A stretch of 57,976 nt of DNA, taken from the NCBI GenBank assembly GCA_019423745.1, contig JAHZAV010000005.1, positions 1 through 57,976 of the forward strand, read 5' to 3'. This document shows positions 25,157 through 34,178 of this stretch, one piece after another. The notes beneath the pieces are model-generated. The model was not told the DNA's origin. It did not search any database and saw nothing but the letters and a program-made list of their open reading frames with translations. The stretch's first letter is position 1; every line of letters begins with the position of its first letter. The position numbers were made by a program, and so were the translations under genes. Source of the DNA: Lachnospiraceae bacterium. GTDB taxonomy: Bacteria > Bacillota > Clostridia > Lachnospirales > Lachnospiraceae.

Positions 25157-27079
25157 TTATATATTCATTGCAACTTCATAAGCATCTGCTGTTGCATCAA
25201 TCGCCATACGAACTTCTTTCGCATCTCCAATAATGTCATATGCAATTCCTAATTCATTACATTTTGTTGTAAGTTCTTCTGTTGGGCGTGATGTGGTTCC
25301 AGTAGCGATTATCAATGTATCAAAGTGTCTCGTCTTCTCACTCGTCTTTTTGAATTTATCCGTAAATTTGTATGTAATTTCATGGTCACCAATGCTGGTA
25401 ATATTACTTCGGTTACTCTTCTGAATCGTTTTGCCTGGATATTCAATATCCATAAACATAGTACGCAACATGCCCATTCTATTTCCAACACGCTTCTTAT
25501 CCATCACTCTGACATCTTTAACGCCTTTATTAATAAGATACTGAGCTGTCTCGCAACCGATCAAACCACCACCTAAGATTACCACTTCACCTTTTGCTTC
25601 TACTTTTCCATTCAAAATGTCTTCAGCAGAAACAATATCCGCTCCATCAATTCCCGGAATGTCCGGTTTCACATATTCGGAGCCTGTTGCGATTACCACA
25701 TGGTCAGGCTTCACTTCTGCTATCAATTCTGGCGTTACCTTCACACCAACCTTGATCTCAATACCTTTCTTTTTGCACTGCTCAATTTCCCAATACACTG
25801 CATCTGCAAATTCCTGTTTATTAGGCGCCTTTCCAGCCATCAAGAATCTTCCTCCCGCCTGCAATGTTGCCTCATAGATTGTTGGATTATGCCCACGTGC
25901 CTTTAAGATTTCTGCTGTAACCATTCCTCCAATCCCTGCTCCGATGACCATTACATTCTTCGGTGTTTCCGTTTGTGGAAGTCCTTTGTATTCCAGACAT
26001 AACATCGGATTCCTTGTGCAGGTAATATGTTTGGCTTTCGGATCAAGCACTTTATCATAACATCCTTCTGTACATCCAATACATCGACGGATATCTGCTT
26101 CCTGACCTTCTCTAGATTTCTTACACCACAGCGGATCAGCCAATTGTGCTCTTCCCACTGCAATCATATCAATCTTTCCTTCCCGAATCAGCTTATCTGC
26201 AACTTCCGGTGTATTGACACGTCCCACACCAATCACTGGAATATGAATTCCTTTCTTCACCGCCTCAATGTTATCCATATTAAATCCTGGTTTCAGGTTA
26301 TATGGCGGAACTTCGTATACCGTTGCAAGGCTCCTTGCATTTCCTCTGGAAAGATCAACTGCATCCAGTCCAGCTTCTTCTGCCCAATTGATAAACTGGA
26401 TTGTTTCTTCCACTGTTGTTACTTTTGGAAGCATCTCATCAATTGCGTCCAGACGCATAATAAGCGGCATATCTTCCGGCATGTTTGCACGCATTTCACG
26501 AATAACTTCCAAGCTAAAACGACATCTATTTTCTAAGCTTTGATTCCCATATTCATCTTTTCGCTTATTTAAAGACGGATTCATAAATTCATGCGGAAGA
26601 TATGTATGTGCTCCGTGAAATTCCAAAGCATCAAAACCTGCTTCCACCGCAAGCTTTGCCGAAACTCCATATTGCTTAATGATTTCATGAATTCGCTCTA
26701 CAGTTAGATTATCTGGCGTTTCTAATTTATTTGTTTTATCAAAAAATTCCTGCGGAACAAAGCCACCATGCCAAATTTGTATAGCAGCTTTTCCCCCATT
26801 CTTATGAATTTCATCTACAACCTTTTTTAATTCATCTCTATGATGTTCATTATAAAGTCCAAGATACAAGTATGCATGACATTCTGGACAGATAGTTGCA
26901 AGTTCCACAATATTTAATCCACATCCACCTGCTGCAATAGTGCCATGATAATTGATAAGATCTTCGCCCACATCATGCTTATTCTTGACCATTTTCGTAT
27001 TCATTCCAGGAAGGACCACTCGATTTTTCAATTCCATTCCCCTTATCTTAATTGGGGAAAACAATGCATCATAACTCAT
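25157..27079 (-). CDS. BaiCD-like 3-oxo-delta4 steroid oxidoreductase
   Basis: Old-yellow-enzyme family flavoprotein of 640 residues, nearly the same length as BaiCD (639). An FMN TIM-barrel (to about 330) is followed by the [4Fe-4S] motif C333-x2-C336-x3-C340-x13-C354 and two nucleotide-binding folds with GAGIGGM (380-386) and GGGLIGCE (503-510). The opening SYDALFSPIKIRG and LPGMNTKMVKNKHD resemble BaiCD more than BaiH. Expected role: NAD-linked introduction or reduction of the C4-C5 double bond of a 3-oxo steroid CoA or acid in the cytosol. It is the first gene of the leftward unit with the BaiE-like gene. A dienoyl-CoA or enoate reductase role on another substrate remains possible. Confidence 0.9.
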   Translation of the reverse strand: MSYDALFSPIKIRGMELKNRVVLPGMNTKMVKNKHDVGEDLINYHGTIAAGGCGLNIVELATICPECHAYLYLGLYNEHHRDELKKVVDEIHKNGGKAAIQIWHGGFVPQEFFDKTNKLETPDNLTVERIHEIIKQYGVSAKLAVEAGFDALEFHGAHTYLPHEFMNPSLNKRKDEYGNQSLENRCRFSLEVIREMRANMPEDMPLIMRLDAIDEMLPKVTTVEETIQFINWAEEAGLDAVDLSRGNARSLATVYEVPPYNLKPGFNMDNIEAVKKGIHIPVIGVGRVNTPEVADKLIREGKIDMIAVGRAQLADPLWCKKSREGQEADIRRCIGCTEGCYDKVLDPKAKHITCTRNPMLCLEYKGLPQTETPKNVMVIGAGIGGMVTAEILKARGHNPTIYEATLQAGGRFLMAGKAPNKQEFADAVYWEIEQCKKKGIEIKVGVKVTPELIAEVKPDHVVIATGSEYVKPDIPGIDGADIVSAEDILNGKVEAKGEVVILGGGLIGCETAQYLINKGVKDVRVMDKKRVGNRMGMLRTMFMDIEYPGKTIQKSNRSNITSIGDHEITYKFTDKFKKTSEKTRHFDTLIIATGTTSRPTEELTTKCNELGIAYDIIGDAKEVRMAIDATADAYEVAMNI

Positions 27080-27209
27080 TTTCTAATCATCCTCTCTTAA
27101 TTTGCACCATTTATCTACATTTTGCTCTGATAGATATGGGAATTATCCATCAAAGTTGATGCACTTCCATATTTCATTTCATATAATATCCTTTTAATGG
27201 TGATGAACG

Positions 27210-27228
27210 GATTACATTTGATGTAATC
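27210..27228. promoter_or_regulatory. Putative operator, 8-3-8 inverted repeat
   Basis: Perfect inverted repeat GATTACAT-TTG-ATGTAATC located about 130 bases before the BaiCD-like start. Its size and symmetry fit a dimeric regulator site. I did not find a second copy by eye elsewhere in the cluster. Confidence 0.45.
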
Positions 27229-27691
27229 TTTAACTTTTGTCTAAACTTTAACACTTTTTTTTATTCTCGCTGGTGCAAAAAGTCGATTGTCATATACAAA
27301 CAATGTACAAAATTTCCACTTTTAATATCATCTTTATATCTTTCTTTGGCTTTTTGCCTAATTCTATAATGAAATTCTTCCACTTCTTAATTTAGTAATT
27401 CCGTAAATATATAGCAAATAGTTTTTGCAATAGGTAAAGATTTTAAAGCTACTTATAAGCCTCTAATATACAAAATCGCAGATATCTCACAAAATTCGTC
27501 ATTTTTCTTTTTTATCCTTAATCCCATCTCAAAAAACTACTATTTTCATTGATTTTTTTTATTAAATATGCTATCCTTTTCCATAATTGAGATGTGGATT
27601 CAGACATATTCGTACAGTTCAAAAAAAAATTAGATAATTTTATCTATTAAATATGGAGAATTTTCTGCTATCGGTAGGATACTCTTAATTT

Positions 27692-27700
27692 TGCTATAAT
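27692..27700 (+). promoter_or_regulatory. Extended -10 promoter of the sensor-domain gene
   Basis: TGCTATAAT, a consensus -10 with a TGn extension, 114 bases before the sensor-domain gene. No good -35 is present, as is common for extended -10 promoters. Confidence 0.45.
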
Positions 27701-27813
27701 TTCGTATACGTTATGCTGAATCTTTGTTTAGTACTTTAGCTTTCCTAATTCTGGATATCACTGTATGAACGATATCTCGACAAATAATTTTCAAATTTTT
27801 ACAAAGAAAGTAG

Positions 27814-28410
27814 ATGAAATTTATGACTAAAGATTCTATACAAAGGGGAAAAGATAACCATCTGCCATCTAGAAACAGTTCTTCTTTTTCCGGCGCACAT
27901 GATTATTTTTCTAATAGTGTATTACCTCAGAATATCCATGCACGTATCCGTCGTATTACTGCGCCTACTTCATATATAAATAATCAAGAACAAGTCTTCC
28001 TTTTGATTCAAACCGGCAACGGACGTATTTGTGTAAATGGTCTACAGTATGATATCAAACCAAATACTCTAATCTATTTGGGGCCATTCCACCGCTATCG
28101 GCTCTTGCCTGCCAAGTCAGATGAACTGCAAGTTGCGGAGGCACGTATCCATAGTAGTACTTATGTATATATGATCGCCAACCCCTATTTAAAATATGAA
28201 CATATGACGGTTCCTTCAGAACCTCCTGTTGCTTACCTAAAGGGTCTGTCAGCAGAGATTGCTAATGATTCTATGAATGCTCTTTTACATGAAATTGAAA
28301 ATGACTCTAAAGACAGTATCCATTTCTGTTTCTGCTATATTATGGATTTCTTTGGTCTGATTACAGATCATGTACCTAAAAGATATTTATATTCAGCTGA
28401 AAAAGAATAA
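27814..28410 (+). CDS. Stand-alone AraC-type cupin sensor domain
   Basis: Protein of 198 residues resembling the N-terminal ligand-binding cupin of AraC-family regulators: beta-strands around VFLLIQTGNGRICVNGLQY, then DIKPNTLIYLGPFHRYRL (about 65-100), then a helical stretch with CFCYIMDFFGLITD. The usual C-terminal pair of helix-turn-helix motifs (~100 residues) is absent, and a perfect terminator follows 25 bases after the stop, so it is not simply cut by a frameshift. The ribosome site is weak and an ATG three codons in (27823) is an alternative start. It lies between the divergent bai-like units, so a ligand-sensing role is likely but how it would affect DNA is unclear. Confidence 0.65.
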   Translation: MKFMTKDSIQRGKDNHLPSRNSSSFSGAHDYFSNSVLPQNIHARIRRITAPTSYINNQEQVFLLIQTGNGRICVNGLQYDIKPNTLIYLGPFHRYRLLPAKSDELQVAEARIHSSTYVYMIANPYLKYEHMTVPSEPPVAYLKGLSAEIANDSMNALLHEIENDSKDSIHFCFCYIMDFFGLITDHVPKRYLYSAEKE

Positions 28411-28434
28411 AAACCCTTTGTGGCAGGTATTTTT

Positions 28435-28475
28435 AAACAGCTATTGTTAAAATAATATTTTAACAATAGCTGTTT
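28435..28475 (+). terminator. Terminator of the sensor-domain gene
   Basis: Nineteen-pair perfect stem AAACAGCTATTGTTAAAAT / ATTTTAACAATAGCTGTTT followed by TTATA. It insulates the sensor-domain gene from the BaiA-like operon downstream. Confidence 0.88.
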
Positions 28476-28711
28476 TTATAGGTTTACATCCTTTATTACC
28501 ATAAATCTGACTGTGTTTTCTTACTTTTTGTCTCTTTCTTTTGGTATAAAAGTACAATTTCCCAGCTTTAGCACCCAAATTAATATGTTAAAATAACGAC
28601 AGTCATAAATCACTAGATGACGTATTGGTGATGAACTCCAAAGGTCAGGGAAACCTTCGGAAAACTAAAAAATATTTATACATACTTACATTTTAGAAAG
28701 GAGATTCAACG
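28476..28711 (+). other. Leader of the BaiA-like operon
   Basis: About 235 bases between a terminator and the BaiA-like gene. A TATAAA (28545-28550) and a TTAAAA (near 28590) are possible -10 elements without convincing -35 partners. The downstream part (28600-28660) can fold, for example CCAAAGGT / ACCTTCGG. It did not match any riboswitch I know. Confidence 0.35.
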
Positions 28712-29479
28712 ATGTTTGAAAACGAATTTGAAGGGAAAGTCGTACTGGTAACTGGTGGTACTACAGGAATTGGGTATGCTACTGTAAAATCTTATCTGAA
28801 GGCAGGTGCAAAGGTTTATTTTCTCGGTAAAGAAGGGGAAGATGTTAGTGCTCAATTAGAAGAACTGAAAGCTATCAATCCTGACTATGAATTCAAGCAC
28901 AAAGCAATCAATCTATGCGATTACAAAGCTGCTCAGGATTTATACGCTGAAATCGAAAAAATGTGGGGACGGTTGGATATTCTGGTTAATAATGCCGGTG
29001 TTGACTGTAGTACACCTATCCACAAATTAAAACAGGCGCAATGGGATTACGTTATGGACACCAACATTAAAGGAATGTTTAACATGACCAAATATGCCAT
29101 CAAGCTTCTAAGAAAAACAAAAGGATGTATTGTGAATACTGCTTCCGTAACAGGAATTTATGGTTCTGGATGCGGTTGTCCATATCCGGTATCCAAAGGA
29201 GGGGTTATTGCGTTCACACAATCCATAGCTTGGGAACAGGCATATGTAGGAATCCGTTGTAATGCTGTCGCTCCTGGTGTTATCAATACACAACTTCTCA
29301 GCACAGTTCCACCGTTTGCGAAAAAGAATTTAGAGCAAGCAATCCCGCTTCGTTACATCGGAGAACCAGAAGTAATCGCTAATGCAATCTTGTTCCTGTC
29401 TTCCAGTGCAGCTTCTTATATTACAGGTGTAACATTGCCTGTTGACGGTGGATACAGACCGCCAAATGTAGCGAATTAG
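28712..29479 (+). CDS. BaiA-like hydroxysteroid dehydrogenase (SDR)
   Basis: Classical short-chain dehydrogenase of 255 residues, strongly like BaiA, the 3alpha-hydroxy bile acid-CoA dehydrogenase. The cofactor loop is TGGTTGIG (14-21), NNAG is at 93-96, and the catalytic tetrad is N118, S145, Y158 and K162. The NTASVTGI block (142-149), APGVINT and the C-terminal PVDGGYRP match BaiA closely. D44 sits where BaiA has an acidic residue linked to NAD(H) preference, so NAD+ is the likely cofactor. AAAGGAG precedes the ATG. It heads a three-gene operon with a BaiB-like ligase and an MFS transporter. Position and stereochemistry of the alcohol it oxidises are not shown. Confidence 0.88.
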   Translation: MFENEFEGKVVLVTGGTTGIGYATVKSYLKAGAKVYFLGKEGEDVSAQLEELKAINPDYEFKHKAINLCDYKAAQDLYAEIEKMWGRLDILVNNAGVDCSTPIHKLKQAQWDYVMDTNIKGMFNMTKYAIKLLRKTKGCIVNTASVTGIYGSGCGCPYPVSKGGVIAFTQSIAWEQAYVGIRCNAVAPGVINTQLLSTVPPFAKKNLEQAIPLRYIGEPEVIANAILFLSSSAASYITGVTLPVDGGYRPPNVAN

Positions 29480-29531
29480 GTAGTATATTATATTTACGTA
29501 AACAAAAAAAGAAAATGAGAGGGTAATCTAC

Positions 29532-31058
29532 GTGTGTACATCACGCTTCAATATCTTTAATCATAGCGAGAATAGTTTTTTCACTCCCGGGTCGCAATTG
29601 GCCAACATTGCAAAAGTTAAACCTAATGCTCCTGCACTCGTATATATTTCACCAAAAAACACAGAGATTATTATGACTTGGAAAGCATTGGAGGAGTTAT
29701 CTAACCAGATTGCCTGGTATCTTCTAGAACAGGGGATTTCCTCCGGTAAAAGTGTTATTGTTGCTCTTCCCAATATCCCTACACATATTGCTCTGGCATT
29801 TGGTATTTGGAAAGCAGGAGCATGCTATGTTCCGGTATCTGACAGACTTCCCAGGCGAAATCTTCTGGAAATCTGTAAATGTGTTTCTCCGGCTTTAGTT
29901 GTAACAAATCGCTGGAAACCAGACTGTTGCCTAAGTTTGAGTTCTGCTCAGCTGAAAGAACATTGCAAGGGTTATTCTTGTGAGATGCCTTCTGACAGAC
30001 TCGCTGTTCCTAACCTTGCAAACTGTAGCGGGGGAACTAGCGGTAAGATGAAAGTTATCCTGCAAAATATGCCTGCTGGAGGAAGCGATGAAGAGTTGGC
30101 CTTTTGGTTTTCTATGACTGGAATGCAATTTGAAATGCGTCAGCTTCTGGCAGGTCCGCTTTTCCATGGAGCGCCTCATTCAGTAGCTTTTAATGGCTTG
30201 TATTGCGGAAATACTTTGTATATGCCTTCCTGCTTTGATCATAGAGCAATCGTAGCATTAATCAAAAAGTATCAAATTGAATATGTACAGTTGGTTCCGA
30301 CTCTGATGCAGCGGATTATAAAAATGCCTGATTTTAACCCAGAAGATCTTAGCAGTTTGAAGGCATTCAGTCATACCGGTGGCGTTTGTTCCGCTGACTT
30401 AAAAAAGGAATGGTTTCACATTCTTCCTCCGGAAAAAATTTATGAAATCTATTCTATGACAGAGTGTGTAGGAATTACTTCTATCCGTGGTGATGAATGG
30501 CTTACACATGAAGGAAGCGTTGGACGTATGCCCTGCGGTAATATCGTGATACGCGATGACAATGGGCAGGATCTTCCCGCTGGAGCAACTGGCAATATTT
30601 ATATGTCTTGGGCTAAAAATGCTCCGAATATTGGCTTCTTGAATTTTACTCTTCCAGAAGCCGACTCTTCTGGTTTTAAAAGCGTGGGAGATATTGGGTA
30701 TATAGACACGGATGGGTATCTGTATTTCGTAGATAGACGAAGCGATATGATCGTAACCGGAGGTGAAAATGTATTTGCTAATGAGGTGGAAACTGTATTA
30801 AAGAAACATAAAAAAGTAGGTGATGCGGTTGTAGTCGGAATTCCCGATAAGGAATGGGGGCACCGTATCCATGCTCTCGTTGAAACGGTAGCACCTGTAA
30901 GCGATAAAACTCTTATCAAGTTTGCGCTTGACTATCTTCCTCCTTATAAAATACCAAAATCCTTTGAATTCGTAGATAAAATTCCCCACAACGAAAATGG
31001 AAAAGTTGTTCGTGATGCGATTGTGGAACAGTATTTAATAAAACATTCTAATTCTTAA
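29532..31058 (+). CDS. BaiB-like bile acid CoA ligase
   Basis: AMP-forming acyl-CoA synthetase of 508 residues (BaiB is about 520). The P-loop is SGGTSGK (166-172), motif A5 YSMTEC (307-312), A7 GDIGY (386-390), A8 SDMIVTGGENVF (404-415), and the catalytic lysine K491 lies in ENGKVVRD. Long blocks resemble BaiB rather than general ligases, including EMPSDRLA, GPLFHGAPHS, FNGL and KAFSHTGGVCS. It starts with GTG after GAGAGGG. It lies 52 bases after the BaiA-like gene. It should activate the carboxylate of a steroid side chain with ATP and CoA, and is the strongest single hint that the substrate is bile-acid-like. Confidence 0.9.
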   Translation: MCTSRFNIFNHSENSFFTPGSQLANIAKVKPNAPALVYISPKNTEIIMTWKALEELSNQIAWYLLEQGISSGKSVIVALPNIPTHIALAFGIWKAGACYVPVSDRLPRRNLLEICKCVSPALVVTNRWKPDCCLSLSSAQLKEHCKGYSCEMPSDRLAVPNLANCSGGTSGKMKVILQNMPAGGSDEELAFWFSMTGMQFEMRQLLAGPLFHGAPHSVAFNGLYCGNTLYMPSCFDHRAIVALIKKYQIEYVQLVPTLMQRIIKMPDFNPEDLSSLKAFSHTGGVCSADLKKEWFHILPPEKIYEIYSMTECVGITSIRGDEWLTHEGSVGRMPCGNIVIRDDNGQDLPAGATGNIYMSWAKNAPNIGFLNFTLPEADSSGFKSVGDIGYIDTDGYLYFVDRRSDMIVTGGENVFANEVETVLKKHKKVGDAVVVGIPDKEWGHRIHALVETVAPVSDKTLIKFALDYLPPYKIPKSFEFVDKIPHNENGKVVRDAIVEQYLIKHSNS

Positions 31059-31072
31059 TAGGAGTTAAAATA

Positions 31073-32347
31073 ATGGAAAACAAAAAATTTAAAGGATGGG
31101 GTGTACTTGCTGCAGCTTTTATCCTATCATTTATCCCCACAGCAATAATGAGTAATTGCTTCTCATTATTTATGGCGCCGGTTTGTGCTGATCTTGGTTT
31201 CAGCACAACCAGCTGGTCAATCGTGAATCTAATTTCTGCTTTTGCAAGCGCAACCGGTGCTATGATTCTTGCGGGTATGTATCAGAAAAAGAATATGAAG
31301 CTTATCATGCTAATTGTCACAATAGGAACCAGCCTTTGTTGGGTAATTGCGACATTTTGTACTGCTATCTGGCAATTTTATCTAATATTTGCCTTATCTA
31401 ATATCTTTATGGCAGGTTTGACCCAACTTCCAATTTCTATGCTCATTACTGCATGGTTTGAAGACAAACGCGCAACTATGATGGCAATCGCGTATGCAGG
31501 TGGTGGTTTAGGTGGCACAGTGTGGTCACCTGTACTGACAAGATTTATCTCTTCTAATACTGATGGATGGAAAACCGCAATGCTGTTTGCAGCTATTGTA
31601 GTAGGTATCGTAATGATCCTAACTACTCTTTTCTTGGTAAAACGCTCTCCGGCAGAATATGGCACAGAACCTTACCGTATAGGGGAGAAAACAGACAGTA
31701 TAAATGGTCAAAAAACTGACTCCGATAAGTGGGTTGGTGTATCTAAAAAAGTTGCTATGAAATCCAGTGCTTGGTACTGTGTTATCGGCGTAGTTATCTG
31801 TGTTGGTATATTGGCTGCCGGTGTTACAACTCATGTGCCGAATTTTGTTACATCCATCGCACAAGATGGCGGTTCTCTTCAGGGTACAGTTCTTTCTGTT
31901 TACTCGGTGGTTTCTATGTTCGGCATGCTGGGAGGCGGTATATTAATGGATCGGCTCGGCATCCGAAAAACTGTTCTCTTGGCAGCATTTTTAGTTGTAA
32001 TAGGACTGGCAAGTCTTTTTGCTTACTCTGTAACTGGTGTGACAATAGTTGTATTTGGCTATTCCTTTTTTGCACTGGCAATGTTCTTGCCGAAGGTACT
32101 CCCGGCGATTTTGATGTCTAAAGTATTTGGTACAAAAGATTATGCCGGTATTTACGCTACTGCTAACCTCTTTTTCCTAATTGGTTCTGCTTTTGGTGCG
32201 GTACTGACTTCTATTATTCAGGGAATCGCAGGTTACGGCATCACATGGATTTTTTATATGATCATAGCAGTTTTTATGTTCTTCTTTGTATCCGGTTCGC
32301 TGCGTGGTAGTGAAAAACTACAGGAAAAATACCCACAAGGAGACTAG
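31073..32347 (+). CDS. MFS transporter, OFA-like
   Basis: Twelve-helix major facilitator of 424 residues with a long central cytosolic loop (about 195-230). The layout and the ILMDRLGIRKTVLL loop (about residues 283-296) resemble the oxalate/formate antiporter-like (OFA) carboxylate group. It does not resemble BaiG, the ~477-residue bile acid transporter of the canonical bai operon, as I remember it. AGGAG precedes the ATG, 14 bases after the ligase gene. It probably imports the organic acid the cluster processes, or exports its product. A terminator follows, closing the three-gene unit. Confidence 0.85.
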   Translation: MENKKFKGWGVLAAAFILSFIPTAIMSNCFSLFMAPVCADLGFSTTSWSIVNLISAFASATGAMILAGMYQKKNMKLIMLIVTIGTSLCWVIATFCTAIWQFYLIFALSNIFMAGLTQLPISMLITAWFEDKRATMMAIAYAGGGLGGTVWSPVLTRFISSNTDGWKTAMLFAAIVVGIVMILTTLFLVKRSPAEYGTEPYRIGEKTDSINGQKTDSDKWVGVSKKVAMKSSAWYCVIGVVICVGILAAGVTTHVPNFVTSIAQDGGSLQGTVLSVYSVVSMFGMLGGGILMDRLGIRKTVLLAAFLVVIGLASLFAYSVTGVTIVVFGYSFFALAMFLPKVLPAILMSKVFGTKDYAGIYATANLFFLIGSAFGAVLTSIIQGIAGYGITWIFYMIIAVFMFFFVSGSLRGSEKLQEKYPQGD

Positions 32348-32534
32348 CTTTCATAATTCCATCTTAATACCTATTACAGGACAAAAGTCTGTTATTTGTG
32401 AATGTTTATCTGATATTCTGCAGGATTATATCAAATTCTGGGAAATGTGTTACCCATATCTGTAACCCATTGAAAAAACTTTTCATAAAAACTATATTCC
32501 TAGATAGCTTACTGTCCTCCAGATATCGAAAATA

Positions 32535-32574
32535 AAGGGAGATTACAAGATTAGTTAATCTTGTAATCTCCCTT
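32535..32574 (+). terminator. Terminator of the BaiA-BaiB-MFS operon
   Basis: Nineteen-pair perfect stem AAGGGAGATTACAAGATTA / TAATCTTGTAATCTCCCTT with a two-base loop, followed by TT and an AT-rich stretch. Confidence 0.85.
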
Positions 32575-32819
32575 TTAAATTATGAAAAAAATCAAGTGTA
32601 TTCGCCAAGAAAATCGCAATAAATAAAGATATAAAGAAAAAAGAAAGTCTTTATTGCATCATAAACAACAGTTTTTTTATATCGTTTATAGTTTTCAAGT
32701 TTTTGTAGCCGCAAATGTTTGTAGGAATTAACTTTTCGTCGCCAATATCCACATAAAAAGCTAAAGTATATACCAATGATAATCAAAAAACAATGTTAAA
32801 ATATTATCGTTCCTTAAAA

Positions 32820-32825
32820 TATAAT
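32820..32825 (+). promoter_or_regulatory. Putative -10 of the first CoA transferase
   Basis: Consensus TATAAT in an AT-rich setting, with TTAAAA 18 bases upstream as a weak -35. Confidence 0.4.
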
Positions 32826-32903
32826 ATTTTTGGTGGCATGCGACTGGAATTTTAAAAATCTCCAACGCAAATAATTACAAAGTAAGAAAGGCGGTAAAAC
32901 GGT

Positions 32904-34178
32904 ATGAAAAGAAACGAAATACCCCAGCAGGGAGTACTGCAAGGTGTCCGTGTAGTTATATGTGCAGTATCTGTTGCGGGTCCTTTTGCTGGAGAAATTA
33001 TGGCAGAAATGGGTGCGGAAGTCATCCAGATAGAAAATCCCAAAAATCCGGACTATGCACATGGTGGCAGCGAAGCCGGATGGATGGGCGATGCCATGCG
33101 CCGCAATATGCGCATGATCACTTTGGATGTAGTGAAAACTAAAGGTCGGGAAGCTTTCCTAAAACTCATGAAGGAAACTGATATTTTTATTGAAGCATCC
33201 AGAGGTGGTCAATGGGCTGGATGGGGACTTACAGATGAGGTACTATGGAAAGTAAATCCTAAGTTGGTCATTGCACATATTTCAGGCTTTGGACAAACTG
33301 GTGAAAAAGATTATGTCAGTCGGGCATCTTATGATCCAATTGCTCAAGCTTTCAGCGGTATCGTTTATGCTAACGGCGATGATACTATGCCCTATTTCCC
33401 TATTGCCCCAGACGTACTGGACTTCTATACAGCTCTCTATACCAGCAACTCCTGCTTAGCAGGCTATATAAATGCCCTCAAAACAGGAAAGGGAGAAAGT
33501 TTTGACGTTGCTCAGTATGAATGCGGTCTGCGTACTTTGCATCAATATCTACTCCAAGATATTGTTCAGAATGAACCGGAAGTACGTTCTACATGGATTG
33601 CAGCAGAGATTTCCGCTGCATTTGGAAACTATAAGTGCAAAGAAGGCAGCGTTTTTATGTTGACGGTTGGCATACCTGTATGTAAAGCTGTCTGCGAATT
33701 ATTGGGACTGCCATATGGTTCAAAGGAGTTCCCTGCAACAGATTACATCTATCCTCTGGCTCTTCCTAAGGGACAGAAAGTAGAAGCGGCAATGAAAGAA
33801 TTCTGCCTGTCACACACCGCAGATGAAGTGGAAGATATTCTTAATAAACGTAAGGTACCATGCAGTAAGGTCATCACCTACAGGGATATGCTCACAAATC
33901 GTCAGTACTTGGCACGTAATTCTCTTATTTCCTATCCCAGCACCCGTTGGGAAGATCCAGAAAATCCTGGACACCCCCTTACTATCAAAGCCCCTGGCAT
34001 ACCAGCTAGAGCGAAAAGAAATCCTGTAAAAATCTGGCGTTCTGGAGTGGACTTTGGACTGGATACGAAAGATGTATTGGAAGAATTGGGTTACAGCGAA
34101 GCAGATATTAAGAAATTCTTCAACAATAAAATTTGTGTTTCCCGGAAAGACTCTTGCCGTATGTATAAACATATCTAA
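32904..34178 (+). CDS. CaiB/BaiF-family CoA transferase (first copy)
   Basis: Class III CoA transferase of 424 residues, similar in length to BaiF (~427). The N-terminal CoA-binding fold shows SVAGPFAGEIMAEMGAEVI (23-41), and the catalytic aspartate is D173 in APDVLDFYTA. The ASYDPIAQAFSG and KTGKGESFDVAQYE blocks resemble BaiF. AAGGCGG precedes the ATG. It is transcribed alone, between a terminator and a 377-base gap. Expected role: moving CoA from a processed steroid-CoA to an incoming acid, which saves ATP. The C-terminal part differs from the second copy, so the two may serve different donors. Confidence 0.87.
   Translation: MKRNEIPQQGVLQGVRVVICAVSVAGPFAGEIMAEMGAEVIQIENPKNPDYAHGGSEAGWMGDAMRRNMRMITLDVVKTKGREAFLKLMKETDIFIEASRGGQWAGWGLTDEVLWKVNPKLVIAHISGFGQTGEKDYVSRASYDPIAQAFSGIVYANGDDTMPYFPIAPDVLDFYTALYTSNSCLAGYINALKTGKGESFDVAQYECGLRTLHQYLLQDIVQNEPEVRSTWIAAEISAAFGNYKCKEGSVFMLTVGIPVCKAVCELLGLPYGSKEFPATDYIYPLALPKGQKVEAAMKEFCLSHTADEVEDILNKRKVPCSKVITYRDMLTNRQYLARNSLISYPSTRWEDPENPGHPLTIKAPGIPARAKRNPVKIWRSGVDFGLDTKDVLEELGYSEADIKKFFNNKICVSRKDSCRMYKHI

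Larger units (their letters stand above)
27080..27813. other. Long divergent regulatory region of the bai-like cluster
   Basis: A 734-base AT-rich region between the BaiCD-like gene and the AraC-sensor-like gene. It contains a perfect GATTACAT-TTG-ATGTAATC inverted repeat (27210-27228), an imperfect palindrome TAGATAATTTTATCTA (27631-27646) and an extended -10 at 27692-27700. No convincing small gene was seen. The leftward promoter could not be fixed. Confidence 0.5.
32348..32903. other. Intergenic region before the first CoA transferase
   Basis: A 556-base AT-rich region holding the terminator of the MFS gene and a TATAAT (32820-32825) about 80 bases before the CoA transferase. A 64-codon open frame on the minus strand (32592-32786) has no ribosome site and looks accidental. 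Confidence 0.5.

Noticed and set aside
28600..28711. Known riboswitch (c-di-GMP, THF, purine, T-box)
   Set aside because: None of the conserved core motifs of these classes could be found.
32592..32786. 64-codon open frame before the first CoA transferase
   Set aside because: No ribosome site; lies in an AT-rich promoter region.
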